A stretch of 64,000 bases of DNA from Kineothrix sp. MB12-C1 (GCF_030863805.1 NZ_CP132957.1:3720001-3784000), one strand, 5' to 3'. Shown: positions 46,093 to 54,519, numbered from the stretch's first letter. Translations and numbers: made by a program. Notes: generated by a model from the sequence alone, not told the origin.

Positions 46093-46200
46093 ATGTTAGA
46101 AATGCTACTTGCGAGGAGAAGTTGCCGGAAATTTGAAGACAAGGCCATGGAAGAGGAGAAAAAGGAAAAGCTTCTGCAGGCAGCACAGCCGGTGCGGTAA
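46093..46200 (+). pseudogene. Nitroreductase N-terminal fragment
   Basis: MLEMLLARRSCRKFEDKAME followed by EKLLQAAQ is the opening of a nitroreductase-family flavoprotein, which is normally about 170-200 residues. Here a stop comes after 35 codons and the next gene begins 42 bases later. The rest of the enzyme is missing. Confidence 0.75.
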
Positions 46201-46242
46201 ATGTTATAATAAAACTAATTTTATGAAAATGGAGGGCAAACC

Positions 46243-46584
46243 ATGCCATATATTGCAATCAATACCTCGAAAACACTGTCCGATACGCAGAAGGAGGCGC
46301 TCAGGACCGCGCTGGGCGAGAAAATAACGGTCATACCCGGAAAGGGCGAAAGTAAGTTAATGATCGACATTTCCGACGGTCACACCATGTATTTCGCAGG
46401 CGAAAAACGCGAGCTTGCCTATGTGGACGTCAAGTGCTACGGTGCGACCGAATTCGCAAACAAAAAGGCGTTCACCGAAGCAGCGTTCGAGGCCGTGCAG
46501 CAAACGACCGGCCTGCCACAGGACGGTATCTATCTTACCTACAGCGAGTTTGAAAACTGGGGAACGCTGGGTTCGATGAAGTAA
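46243..46584 (+). CDS. Tautomerase/MIF-superfamily protein
   Basis: A 113-residue protein whose Met is followed by Pro (MPYIAINTSKTLSDTQ), the catalytic N-terminal proline of MIF-type tautomerases. GKGESKLMIDISDGHTMYF is family-like. It likely acts on small keto acids. Its codons are richer in G and C than its neighbours (for example the stretch 46290-46560), suggesting a different origin. Confidence 0.85.
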   Translation: MPYIAINTSKTLSDTQKEALRTALGEKITVIPGKGESKLMIDISDGHTMYFAGEKRELAYVDVKCYGATEFANKKAFTEAAFEAVQQTTGLPQDGIYLTYSEFENWGTLGSMK

Positions 46585-46694
46585 AAAGTCGTCTACTTTG
46601 TAAGTGAATTAAAGGGATTCAGTAAGCAGATAAATGAATACGGAAGTTATTTGTTTTTAATTGAACAAACTATAATTTGTGAGGAATAAACAAA

Positions 46695-47165
46695 ATGTCT
46701 ATTGAAAGAGTAAAAAGTTATTTTAAACAATATGGTATAGAAGATAGAATATTGGAATTCGCTGTTTCCAGTGAAACAGTTGAATTGGCGGCACTGGCTG
46801 TCGGATGCGAACCTAAACAAATTACAAAGACAATGTCTTTTCTTATTGATGGCAGACCTATATTAGTTGCAACAGCGGGTGATGCCAAAATTTCCAATCC
46901 CAAATATAAAGAGAAATTTCACACAAAAGCGAAGATGATTTCGTTCGAACAAGTGGAATTACTTATTGGACATGATGTAGGTGGTGTGTGTCCATTTGCA
47001 ATTAATGAGGGAGTAGATGTATATCTTGATATTTCACTGAAAAGATTTGAAACTGTATTTCCGGCAGCTGGAAGTGGAAATAGTGCAATTGAGCTTACTG
47101 TTGAGGAATTAGAAAAACACTCTCATGCAAAAGAATGGATTGATGTTTGTAAAGATTGGGAGTAG
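46695..47165 (+). CDS. YbaK/EbsC family aminoacyl-tRNA deacylase
   Basis: A 156-residue editing domain: LAALAVGCEPKQITKTMSFL, AKISNPKYKEKF and HDVGGVCPFAINEGVDVYLD match YbaK/ProX-type proteins that hydrolyse mischarged tRNA such as Cys-tRNA(Pro). The conserved lysine is in QITKTMSF. GTGAGG precedes the ATG. Confidence 0.88.
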   Translation: MSIERVKSYFKQYGIEDRILEFAVSSETVELAALAVGCEPKQITKTMSFLIDGRPILVATAGDAKISNPKYKEKFHTKAKMISFEQVELLIGHDVGGVCPFAINEGVDVYLDISLKRFETVFPAAGSGNSAIELTVEELEKHSHAKEWIDVCKDWE

Positions 47166-47199
47166 CTTACTAATTAAGAATTTATAAAAGGACGAAACA

Positions 47200-47517
47200 A
47201 TGGAAGAATATATTATAGAAACGGGACAGCTAATACTAAGAGAATTAACTAAGAACGATTTTTAAAATTATGTAGTGAGGTATTGTGATGATATACATAA
47301 TCTGTTTACTAGATTAAGAAAACTTATTATTCAAAGTGTTCCTTGTGAGATTGAAAAGAAGATATGGGCAAAATTGCCGAGTTATTATTTGAGGGATAAA
47401 TTTATTCGAATTATTCCGTTTAAAGATTATATGAACATTGAAGCGAAGGCAATTATGGACCATATTGATAGAATAACTTGTGGTATAAAGTTTGTAATAT
47501 ATACTGTTTGCAAGTAA
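47200..47517 (+). pseudogene. Chimeric scar: GNAT N-terminus joined to a DUF1801 duplicate
   Basis: 47200-47265 encodes MEEYIIETGQLILRELTKND-Phe-stop, the first 21 codons of a GNAT. From about 47266 a second frame reads NYVVRYCDDIHNLFTRLRKL, a near copy of the DUF1801 gene at 45650 (NYIVKYCDDIQNLFTKLRKL), to about 47463, and then diverges to a stop at 47517. Neither part is complete. It records a duplication joined to a broken acetyltransferase. Confidence 0.75.
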
Positions 47518-47579
47518 TTTATTTTTGATAGTTATTTATTATTTACGCATATAAATACCAATTTGACGAGGTATGTAAA

Positions 47580-47933
47580 ATGTTGAGACTAAGACCATAT
47601 AAGGCTTGTGATGCACAAGTTATTGTTTCATGGATAAAAGATGAGGTTACATTTCGTAAATGGTGTGCGGATAGATTTGAAAAATATCCGATTACAGAAG
47701 AGGATATGAATGCACGGTATAACTCATTGGCATATACAGATAATTTCTTTCAAATGACTGCATTTGATATTTTGAAAGCTAAAAAGATAACCCTTGGTGT
47801 ATTTGAAAATAATGAGCCAGCATATTATTGTTATAAATCTGTTGGATTTCAAGATATACAATTAGAACAAGTAAAAATTTATCACGTTTTAAATGAAGAC
47901 TGGATTTGCAGAGAGCTTGAATTAAATAAATAA
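47580..47933 (+). pseudogene. GNAT acetyltransferase with the central acetyl-CoA domain deleted in frame
   Basis: 117 residues. The N-terminus (MLRLRPYKACDAQVIVSWIK) and C-terminus (ITLGVFENNEPAYYCYKSVG) are those of a GNAT of about 170 residues. MTAFDIL passes directly to KAKKITLGV; the segment with the acetyl-CoA loop, about 45 residues, is absent. The frame is kept. The protein is probably inactive. Confidence 0.75.
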
Positions 47934-47983
47934 TTGATTATTTGGAAAGTTAAACTTAAAGTTAATCGAAGGTAGATAAAAAT

Positions 47984-48337
47984 ATGATAGGAAAATATGA
48001 AGTAGTTACATTGTGTGGTAGTACACGTTTCAAGGATGATTTTATAAATGTACAGAAGGAATTGACCTTAAAAGGGTGTATTGTTATATCAGTAGGATTA
48101 TTTGGACATTCCGGGGATGTTATAACGTATGAACAAAAACTTATACTTGATGATATGCATAAAAGAAAAATTGATATGGCAGATACTGTTTTTGTAATTA
48201 ACAGAGATGGATATATCGGAGAAAGCACAGAATCCGAAATTGAATATGCTGAAAGTCTTGGTAAGAGTATTGCCTATTTGGAAAGTTGTGGTAGAGACGA
48301 GGGTGATGAGGATGCAATCATAGGTCACATAAACTGA
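47984..48337 (+). CDS. Nucleoside 2-deoxyribosyltransferase-fold protein (DUF4406-like)
   Basis: A 117-residue protein. VTLCGSTRFKDDFINVQKEL and VFVINRDGYIGESTESEIEY match the compact nucleoside 2-deoxyribosyltransferase-like fold, in which the Glu of SxSE-type motifs is catalytic. It may act on a nucleotide or NAD-like molecule. No partner gene suggests its role. Confidence 0.78.
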   Translation: MIGKYEVVTLCGSTRFKDDFINVQKELTLKGCIVISVGLFGHSGDVITYEQKLILDDMHKRKIDMADTVFVINRDGYIGESTESEIEYAESLGKSIAYLESCGRDEGDEDAIIGHIN

Positions 48338-48388
48338 AATTTTCAGATCTAATAAATTTGAATTTATATGAATGGAAGGATATTAGCG

Positions 48389-48931
48389 ATGCGTATAGAC
48401 GATGAAAAAGTAATTATAAAAGGAAGAGAAGTTCTCTTTCGAAATGCTACGGAAGAAGATGCACAGCTACTATTGGATTATCTTAAGGTGACGTGTGGAG
48501 AGACGAGATATCTTGTGAAGGAGCCCCATGAGATAACCATGACACTTGAAGAGGAAAAAGAATTTATAAATAATACTAACGATTCGGGCAATGGTATTCT
48601 GCTATTAGGTTTTCTCGATGGCAGGCATGTTGGGAACTGTTCCTTAATGGGATATGGGTCGAGTAGATATAAACATCGTGTGAGTATGGGAATTGCACTT
48701 TATCAGGAATATACAGGTATGGGAATCGCACGGGTCATGGTGGAAAAGTTAATTGCTATAGCTCGGGAAAAAGGTTTTGAGCAAATTGAACTTGAGGTGG
48801 TCTCGGATAATGTGAGAGCTATTAATCTGTATAAGTCTATGCAGTTTGAGATTCATGGGACATTTCCTAATAACATGAAATATGAGGATGGTACCTATGC
48901 AGATGCATATTGGATGATTAAAAAGCTATAG
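48389..48931 (+). CDS. GNAT family N-acetyltransferase
   Basis: A 180-residue GNAT: acetyl-CoA loop in LYQEYTGMGIARVMVEKLI and a C-terminal VSDNVRAINLYKSMQFEIHG block typical of the RimI-like group. The ATG at 48389 has GGAAGG ten bases upstream; the ATG at 48368 does not. Confidence 0.88.
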   Translation: MRIDDEKVIIKGREVLFRNATEEDAQLLLDYLKVTCGETRYLVKEPHEITMTLEEEKEFINNTNDSGNGILLLGFLDGRHVGNCSLMGYGSSRYKHRVSMGIALYQEYTGMGIARVMVEKLIAIAREKGFEQIELEVVSDNVRAINLYKSMQFEIHGTFPNNMKYEDGTYADAYWMIKKL

Positions 48932-49002
48932 GTATTTTCGCAGGTAAGTTTCAATAAGTTAGAATTCATCTAACAATTAAAATGTAACATATAGGGGAGC
49001 CT

Positions 49003-49507
49003 ATGATAACGACAAAAAAGATTGGTAATAAAACCTTATTCAGATAAAGATCAAGAAGATATGATACTACTGTTAACGAATGAGGCGGTTAAGGCAACAT
49101 ACATAATTCCCGATTATAACACCAGAGAGGAAGCTATTTCTATGTTTAAGAAAATCCAAAAGTTTTCTTATTCAGAAGAACATTATGAATTCGGAATTTA
49201 TAAGGATGATCAACTGATTGGGTGGGTGAATGACGTACATAAAGAACCATTTGTAATTGAATTAGGCTATGTCATTCATCCAAATTATCATAACAATGGA
49301 TATGCAACAGAAGTGCTAAAAGCAGTTATTGAAGATATATTCTCAAAGGGATTTCATGAGATTATTACAGGCGTCTTTGTAATAAATAAGCCGAGTATCA
49401 GAGTGATGGAAAAGTGTGGAATGAAACGAATCGATCGGGAAGAGGATATCGTTTATCAAGATAAATTACAGCGTTGTATCTATTATTCCATCCAAAAAGA
49501 AATCTAA
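49003..49507 (+). pseudogene. GNAT acetyltransferase with a 1-base poly-A frameshift near the start
   Basis: The GNAT frame from 49022 (LVIKPYSDKDQEDMILLLTN; acetyl-CoA loop in HPNYHNNGYATEVLKAVIED) lacks a good start. An ATG at 49003 with GGGGAG upstream reads into an A6 run and a stop. Removing one A gives MITTKRLVIKPYSDKD in frame. So the gene is either disrupted, uses the TTG at 49022, or slips on the A tract. The rest of the coding sequence is intact. Confidence 0.65.
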
Positions 49508-49530
49508 TTCTCTTTGATTTTAAAAAATAC

Positions 49531-49544
49531 GTTGCATGTGCAAC
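49531..49544. promoter_or_regulatory. Perfect palindrome GTTGCATGTGCAAC, putative operator
   Basis: A 14-base sequence with 6-base arms lies 87 bases before the DUF1858 gene. A second weaker dyad AGACAG/CTGTCT follows at about 49545-49575. CRP/FNR-family regulators of nitrosative stress bind comparable dyads, but the regulator is not identified. Confidence 0.4.
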
Positions 49545-49630
49545 AGACAGATTGTTTATTTCATGTTACTGTCTAAATATAAAAACAACAAAAGAGCATA
49601 ATAAGTTTAGAAAATAAGGAGTGAATAAAA

Positions 49631-49822
49631 ATGGAAATAACAAAAGATATGATTATTGGTGATTTAGTAAGGAATCACTCTGGAGCAGTAAATGTTTTAA
49701 TGGCACATGGTATGGGTTGTGTAGGCTGCCCGTCCTCTCAGGCAGAATCCATTGAGGATGCATGTCGTGTTCACGGTATGAATATCGATTCTTTGCTTGA
49801 AGCGCTGAATAAAGCAGTATAA
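49631..49822 (+). CDS. DUF1858 domain protein
   Basis: A 63-residue protein: MIIGDLVRNHSGAVNVLMAH then GMGCVGCPSSQAESIEDACR. The C-x2-C pair is typical of stand-alone DUF1858 proteins, which sit beside hybrid-cluster and hemerythrin genes. AAGGAG precedes the ATG. It leads an operon with the next two genes (gaps of 13 and 4 bases). Confidence 0.88.
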   Translation: MEITKDMIIGDLVRNHSGAVNVLMAHGMGCVGCPSSQAESIEDACRVHGMNIDSLLEALNKAV

Positions 49823-49835
49823 TAAGGAGAACTAC

Positions 49836-50459
49836 ATGAGTGCATTTTTAGGAAAGATTCATTTTTGGCTATATAATAAGATTGTGCTGCACGAAAATCT
49901 AATTGACTCTATAGCGGAAGCGGCAACGGCTAAAGGGCATTCTTGTGAAAGCCTTTTGGCTGAAAGTTATGAGAAATATGGGAATCCGGTTACCGGTCCC
50001 TTGGAAGATCATATCAACCATTCGAATATCCATGGCTGGTTACAGGAAAGAATATTTAGTGTGGAGAAGAGACTTGCTTTTGTTGTAACGGAGCTTTTAA
50101 ATAACGATGCGGTTACAGTGGAAGAGATTTCTGCTGTTTTCCGGAAAAACGGAGCGGAAGCTGCAAAGGAGATAGGTACTGGAGAACACAAAGCAGAAGA
50201 TTTGTATACATTGATATTTGACCATATGATAGAAGGAATGCCCTGTGATCATGTGAATGAGATTGTCGAAAATACAGAGGATGCTTTTTCCTGGAAGACA
50301 GTGAGATGCCTTCATAAGGAACACTGGGATCAGGCAGATGGCGATGTGAGCAATTTTTACAATTTCAGAGATAACTGGATACAAGGATTTCTGGATGGAA
50401 TGGAAACTGCTTACGGTTATGTAAGAGTAGATGGAATGAATACGATAAGAAAGGTATAA
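49836..50459 (+). CDS. Unrecognised 207-residue protein of the hemerythrin operon
   Basis: The sequence is mainly helical, with histidines and one cysteine spread along it (LEDHINHSNIHGWLQERIFS, GMPCDHVNEIVENTEDAFSW, CLHKEHWDQADGDVSNFYNF). I do not recognise a family. AAGGAG precedes the ATG. Its position between DUF1858 and hemerythrin genes suggests a metal-related or redox role; this is inference only. Confidence 0.7.
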   Translation: MSAFLGKIHFWLYNKIVLHENLIDSIAEAATAKGHSCESLLAESYEKYGNPVTGPLEDHINHSNIHGWLQERIFSVEKRLAFVVTELLNNDAVTVEEISAVFRKNGAEAAKEIGTGEHKAEDLYTLIFDHMIEGMPCDHVNEIVENTEDAFSWKTVRCLHKEHWDQADGDVSNFYNFRDNWIQGFLDGMETAYGYVRVDGMNTIRKV

Positions 50460-50463
50460 AGAT

Positions 50464-51018
50464 ATGGATGGAATCGTTTTAATGGTTGAAGAACATGTAA
50501 ACATAAAGAGAATGCTTAAAGTAATAAGAAAAGCGTGCTTGGGCATTTTAAATGGTCAGGAAATCAATTATGAAGACTTTGAGCAGATGATGGATTTTGT
50601 AAAGAATTATGCAGATAATCACCATCATGGAAAAGAAGAGAAATTCTTATTTAACCGGATGGTGGATGAGATTGGTGGACCAGCAGAGAAATTAGTTAAA
50701 TACGGTATGCTTATTGAGCATGATCTCGGAAGACTACACATGATGAACTTAAGAGAAGACCTTGAAAAGGTAAAAGCAGGGGATCAGGAAGCGAAGCTTG
50801 ACGTGATTGCGAATGCTATCTCTTATACACATCTTTTAATAAGACATATCGATAAAGAAGATAGTGCAGTTTACACCTTTGCGCAAAGGGAGCTTTCTCA
50901 GGAAACATTGGATACGATTAATGAGGAGTGCGAAGTATTTGAGCAGGAAGAAGATGCGAAAGGTACACAGAAAAAGTATCTTCAAATTTTGGAACAGCTT
51001 GAAGAAAAATATAATTAA
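50464..51018 (+). CDS. Hemerythrin-like (RIC/YtfE type) di-iron protein
   Basis: A 184-residue four-helix protein. Iron ligands are visible as H11 (VEEHVNIKRM), H53-H55 and E58 (DNHHHGKEEKF), H86 (LIEHDLGR) and further histidines in THLLIRHIDKED. Members carry oxygen or nitric oxide, or repair damaged iron-sulfur centres. It closes the DUF1858 operon, four bases after the unknown gene. A 14-bp terminator follows. Confidence 0.9.
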   Translation: MDGIVLMVEEHVNIKRMLKVIRKACLGILNGQEINYEDFEQMMDFVKNYADNHHHGKEEKFLFNRMVDEIGGPAEKLVKYGMLIEHDLGRLHMMNLREDLEKVKAGDQEAKLDVIANAISYTHLLIRHIDKEDSAVYTFAQRELSQETLDTINEECEVFEQEEDAKGTQKKYLQILEQLEEKYN

Positions 51019-51023
51019 TAAGA

Positions 51024-51063
51024 GAAATCCTGAGATGGATCATTTCATCTCAGGATTTCTGTT
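51024..51063. terminator. Bidirectional terminator between hemerythrin and MATE genes
   Basis: GAAATCCTGAGATG (51024-51037) pairs perfectly with CATCTCAGGATTTC (51046-51059) and is followed by TGTTT. The genes on both sides converge on it. Confidence 0.88.
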
Positions 51064-51065
51064 TG

Positions 51066-52403
51066 TTATCTATCTTCTTGCAAAATCTTCTTGTTCTGTT
51101 TCAAGTACCGATACCGCCCATAGCCGGCTAAATCTGCGACAGCCCAGCCAATAGGAATGCTCCACCAGATGCTATTGAGACCGAAATCCAGCCACACCAG
51201 AAGGTAGGAAAGACACACCCGAATGCCAAGGGAGATGATTGTGAGTACGATGGAGGTACGGAAATGCCCCAGTCCACGGTATAGAGCATAGTATAGAAAA
51301 AGGTAGCCGATCAGAATGTAAAAGGCTCCTTCGATACGTAAGTACTGTGCACCTACTATAATAGCAGCGGTATCGTCGGGCAAGAAGATGGCGATGAGCT
51401 GCGGAGCAAAAGCCCATACTGCGGCCGTAATGACAAAGCAAAAGATAGTGGTACATAGGATTGCGGAGCGGAATCCCTTCCGGATTCTTTCTTCTTTCCG
51501 GGCACCTTTATTCTGAGCCACATAGGTAGCAAAAGCATTGCCGAAGTCTTGGGCAGGCATATAACCAAAGGCATCGATACGCACACCGGCACTAAAGGCA
51601 GCCATAGCCACCACGCCGAAGGAATTGACCAGACCTTGAACTAAAAGTATACCGAAGTTCATAATGGACTGCTGGAGAGAAGTCATGATTGAATACTGAG
51701 CCACACTGCGGAACATAGCTTTTTCAAAGTGAAGATGCAGTTTCAAAAAGTCCAGTTTCTTTATGGCATAGATACATAGAGGAACGCCGGATAAGAGCTG
51801 AGCGGCAAAAGTGGAAAGAGCAGGACCTCGTACTCCCATAGGGATCCAAAGTACTAAAATAAAGTCGAAAGCCACATTGATGACTGAGGCCAGAATAAGA
51901 AAGAACAGCGGAGTTTTGGAATCACCGATAGATCGCATAATGGCAGCTCCGATATTATAGAGAGCCATAAAGGGTAATCCGGCTAAAATGATAAGCAGGT
52001 ACTCTTTGGCTAAAGGCATTGCCTCTTCGGGCACCTGAAAAAGGAGTAGGAGAGGATGTAAACAGAGGGCGGACAAAAGAGAGATTGCACAGGTCATAAT
52101 GAGAATAAAGATTGCGGATGTGGAAATGGCGGAGGAAAGCTTCTCATAGCAGCGTGAGCCGTAGAGAGCGGAAAAAAGTACTCCGCTTCCCATACACAAA
52201 CCAATTAAAATCGAGTTGATAAAGATGATGAGAGCTGAAGATGCTCCAATAGAGGCCATGGGGGCAGTACCCAAAAAACGCCCAACGACAAAGGCATCGG
52301 ACAAACCGTAAATCTGCTGGAATACATTACCTAGGAAAATGGGAAGAGAAAAAAGTAAAATTTTCTTGGATGCGTTGCCAGTGGTCATGTCGATTGTCTT
52401 CAA
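51066..52403 (-). CDS. MATE family multidrug efflux transporter
   Basis: A 445-residue membrane protein with 12 helices. LPIFLGNVFQQIYGLSDAFV and GRFLGTAPMASIGASSALII are the DinF/NorM-type N-terminal signature. It would export drugs by cation antiport. The start is a TTG with AAGGAG nine bases upstream. It lies downstream of the MFS gene on the same strand (63-base gap), so they may form an efflux pair. Confidence 0.92.
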   Translation of the reverse strand: MKTIDMTTGNASKKILLFSLPIFLGNVFQQIYGLSDAFVVGRFLGTAPMASIGASSALIIFINSILIGLCMGSGVLFSALYGSRCYEKLSSAISTSAIFILIMTCAISLLSALCLHPLLLLFQVPEEAMPLAKEYLLIILAGLPFMALYNIGAAIMRSIGDSKTPLFFLILASVINVAFDFILVLWIPMGVRGPALSTFAAQLLSGVPLCIYAIKKLDFLKLHLHFEKAMFRSVAQYSIMTSLQQSIMNFGILLVQGLVNSFGVVAMAAFSAGVRIDAFGYMPAQDFGNAFATYVAQNKGARKEERIRKGFRSAILCTTIFCFVITAAVWAFAPQLIAIFLPDDTAAIIVGAQYLRIEGAFYILIGYLFLYYALYRGLGHFRTSIVLTIISLGIRVCLSYLLVWLDFGLNSIWWSIPIGWAVADLAGYGRYRYLKQNKKILQEDR

Positions 52404-52466
52404 TGTAAAATCTCCTTGTTGTATCGTTATTGTAACTATGAGGGTACCGAATAGTTAGCGTTATTT

Positions 52467-53675
52467 TTATAAGTGGCTCTTTCGAACGGATGGAGTGAGA
52501 AGCATGGTTGCTGCTAAACAAACAGAAAGTACACCGCCGATGAAGAAGCAAATATTGACTCCCATAAGTTCGGAAACAGTTCCTCCGAAGAGCAGGCCTA
52601 AGGGAGATGCGAAAAGGCTTACGCTATATGCAAGGGAGAGCACACGTCCCAAGTAATCTCCGGGCACATTGCTCTGGAGGATAGCCGTCCTCAGTCCATA
52701 GAAAAACGGAAGGGTCAGTCCCATGAGAATCGATAAGAGAATAAAAGGGCGCAGACCGTCGGGAGGCAATAGACCCGCCGCCATCAACCCCAGACCATAT
52801 ATTCCGATGGAAGCTGTGATGCCTCCTAACTTACGAATTTTATTTCCCATTAGACCTAATAAAAAGGAGCCTAGTAGTGTGCCAGAGGAAAATGCGATCT
52901 CCACCATACCCGACTCGGCTACGCCGCCGCCGAAATAAGCCATAGTAATAAGAGGATACATGGATCCGATAGGAAAATAAATAAAGGCATATACGGTGCT
53001 GATAATCATAACGGCCATAAGACCGGGCACGCGCCGGAGGACGGCAAATCCTTCCTTAGTGTCTTTCCAGATGTGGAGGGAAACTCGTTCCTCTTGGGCA
53101 GTAGCATACCGGGCTATAGGAAGAAGGATAACAATGATAATAGCTACTGCAGCCCCAACCACATCCAGAAGGATGATGGCGCTCAGATCCCATAATTTGA
53201 AGAGGAGTGCAGCGAGGGCAGGACTCAGGATTAAAGAGACCGACTCGAATCCTTGAGTAATTCCGGCACAGCGAGTTAACGCCTCCTTGGGCACCAATGT
53301 CGGTACTACAGCGTTGAAGGCGGGCGTATGGAAAGCAGCCCCCACTGAACGCAGACAGAGCATAGCGAAAATGAGCCAGATGGGAATATCTCCGGATAAG
53401 GCGACCGCTGCAAGAACCAGGGCAGCCAGGGCAATAATCAGATCGGCAAAAACCAAAATTTTCTTTCTGTCGAAGCGGTCGATAAATACTCCGGTAAAAA
53501 GCCCCAGCACCGCCCGGGGTAAATAACCGGCCAAGGTGGATAGAGTGACGATAGTTGGTGATAATGTTTTCTGTGTGAGATACCAAACGATAGATATTTG
53601 AAGAATGGAACTGGTGAGCATAGAAACAGCCTGCCCTACTCCAAGAAGAACGAATTTAGTTTTCCAGTTTTTCAT
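52467..53675 (-). CDS. MFS drug exporter
   Basis: A 402-residue, 12-helix major facilitator. GLFTGVFIDRFDRKKILVFA is the A-motif loop and AFNAVVPTLVPKEALTRCAG is the conserved mid-protein block shared by TetV/Mef-like exporters. AGGAGG precedes the ATG at 53675. Likely co-transcribed with the MATE gene. Substrate unknown. Confidence 0.9.
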   Translation of the reverse strand: MKNWKTKFVLLGVGQAVSMLTSSILQISIVWYLTQKTLSPTIVTLSTLAGYLPRAVLGLFTGVFIDRFDRKKILVFADLIIALAALVLAAVALSGDIPIWLIFAMLCLRSVGAAFHTPAFNAVVPTLVPKEALTRCAGITQGFESVSLILSPALAALLFKLWDLSAIILLDVVGAAVAIIIVILLPIARYATAQEERVSLHIWKDTKEGFAVLRRVPGLMAVMIISTVYAFIYFPIGSMYPLITMAYFGGGVAESGMVEIAFSSGTLLGSFLLGLMGNKIRKLGGITASIGIYGLGLMAAGLLPPDGLRPFILLSILMGLTLPFFYGLRTAILQSNVPGDYLGRVLSLAYSVSLFASPLGLLFGGTVSELMGVNICFFIGGVLSVCLAATMLLTPSVRKSHL

Positions 53676-53985
53676 AATGCCTCCTGAGCAAAGATTCAAT
53701 CACTACTATAGCGAGAAACCTTTCCCCTGTCAATCCGGCCTTACGGTGTAGTTCTAGCTAAACCAAAAGGAAGTTTGCTTCAGCTATACTTGAAAAAATG
53801 TGATATAATAAGCACAAAGATTGTTTCAGTATAAAGATAAGATAATCTAATAAAAACAAGGCAATCTACAAATGAGGCAGGTATGATAATTCGAGGATAT
53901 AAACCGATAGATGGCAAGATTAAAGAAAATAAAGCAATTCGGAATGGGATTATGTTGGTAAATTATAAAATGTTTAAGCATGATT
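53676..53985. other. Gene-poor stretch
   Basis: No family-like coding is visible. A 34-codon frame at 53883-53987 (MIIRGYKPIDGKIKENKAIR) has a weak GAGGCAGG upstream and could be a small peptide or chance. The interval separates a reverse-strand MFS promoter from a terminator. Confidence 0.4.
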
Positions 53986-54022
53986 AAAGGCATAGTTTTC
54001 CGCTTGGAAATACTACGCCTTT
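53986..54022. terminator. Terminator of the recurrent hairpin family (downstream of the SOR-like gene)
   Basis: AAAGGCATAGTTTTCC pairs with GGAAATACTACGCCTTT over GCTT, with two mismatches. It serves the reverse-strand SOR-like gene. Its arms match the terminators at 39956 and 59656. Confidence 0.7.
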
Positions 54023-54033
54023 CATTCCCTGTT

Positions 54034-54426
54034 TTATGCTTCTGTTTTCCAAAATCCATGAAGGTTGCAGTAAGCGAAAGCAGCTTTGGGGGAATCGCCC
54101 TCTTCCAAGGTAAAACTGGCTATCGGTTCGCAGTCAGGAGTTAGGCTGACTCTCATGATACATCCTGCTATTGTTTGAAGACAGACCCAAGCTATGCTGT
54201 GTTCTTCAGACATAGGATGGAATATGCTTCCTATTTTTACGGTTACATGGTTTCCATTCGTTTCAATAACCGGAGCGTGCTTTTCAGAAGCCCCATCAGA
54301 AGTATTGGGTTCTACAATTTCGAATGGCTTTAAACTATCTGGAAGGGCAGCATTGGGTGCTCCTAAGATAACTTCTAAAATGACATTATGGGTTCTGTCC
54401 GTTAAAAATACAGGTTCATTGTTCAT
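54034..54426 (-). CDS. Superoxide reductase-like (neelaredoxin/desulfoferrodoxin family) protein
   Basis: A 130-residue protein with all five iron ligands of the superoxide reductase site: H50 (SEKHAPVIE), H70 and H76 (FHPMSEEHSIAW), C120 and H123 (YCNLHGFWK). E48 and K49 match the catalytic E-K pair. It reduces superoxide to peroxide. The N-terminal 35 residues occupy the place of the desulforedoxin domain but have no cysteines. GGAGG precedes the ATG at 54426. Confidence 0.85.
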   Translation of the reverse strand: MNNEPVFLTDRTHNVILEVILGAPNAALPDSLKPFEIVEPNTSDGASEKHAPVIETNGNHVTVKIGSIFHPMSEEHSIAWVCLQTIAGCIMRVSLTPDCEPIASFTLEEGDSPKAAFAYCNLHGFWKTEA

Positions 54427-54519
54427 AGAGTCCTCCAATCATAAAATCTTCTATTAATAAGTTCGTTTTCATTCTCTATCAGATTTCCCCAATGGAGATA
54501 GAACAATTATGCCAATTTA

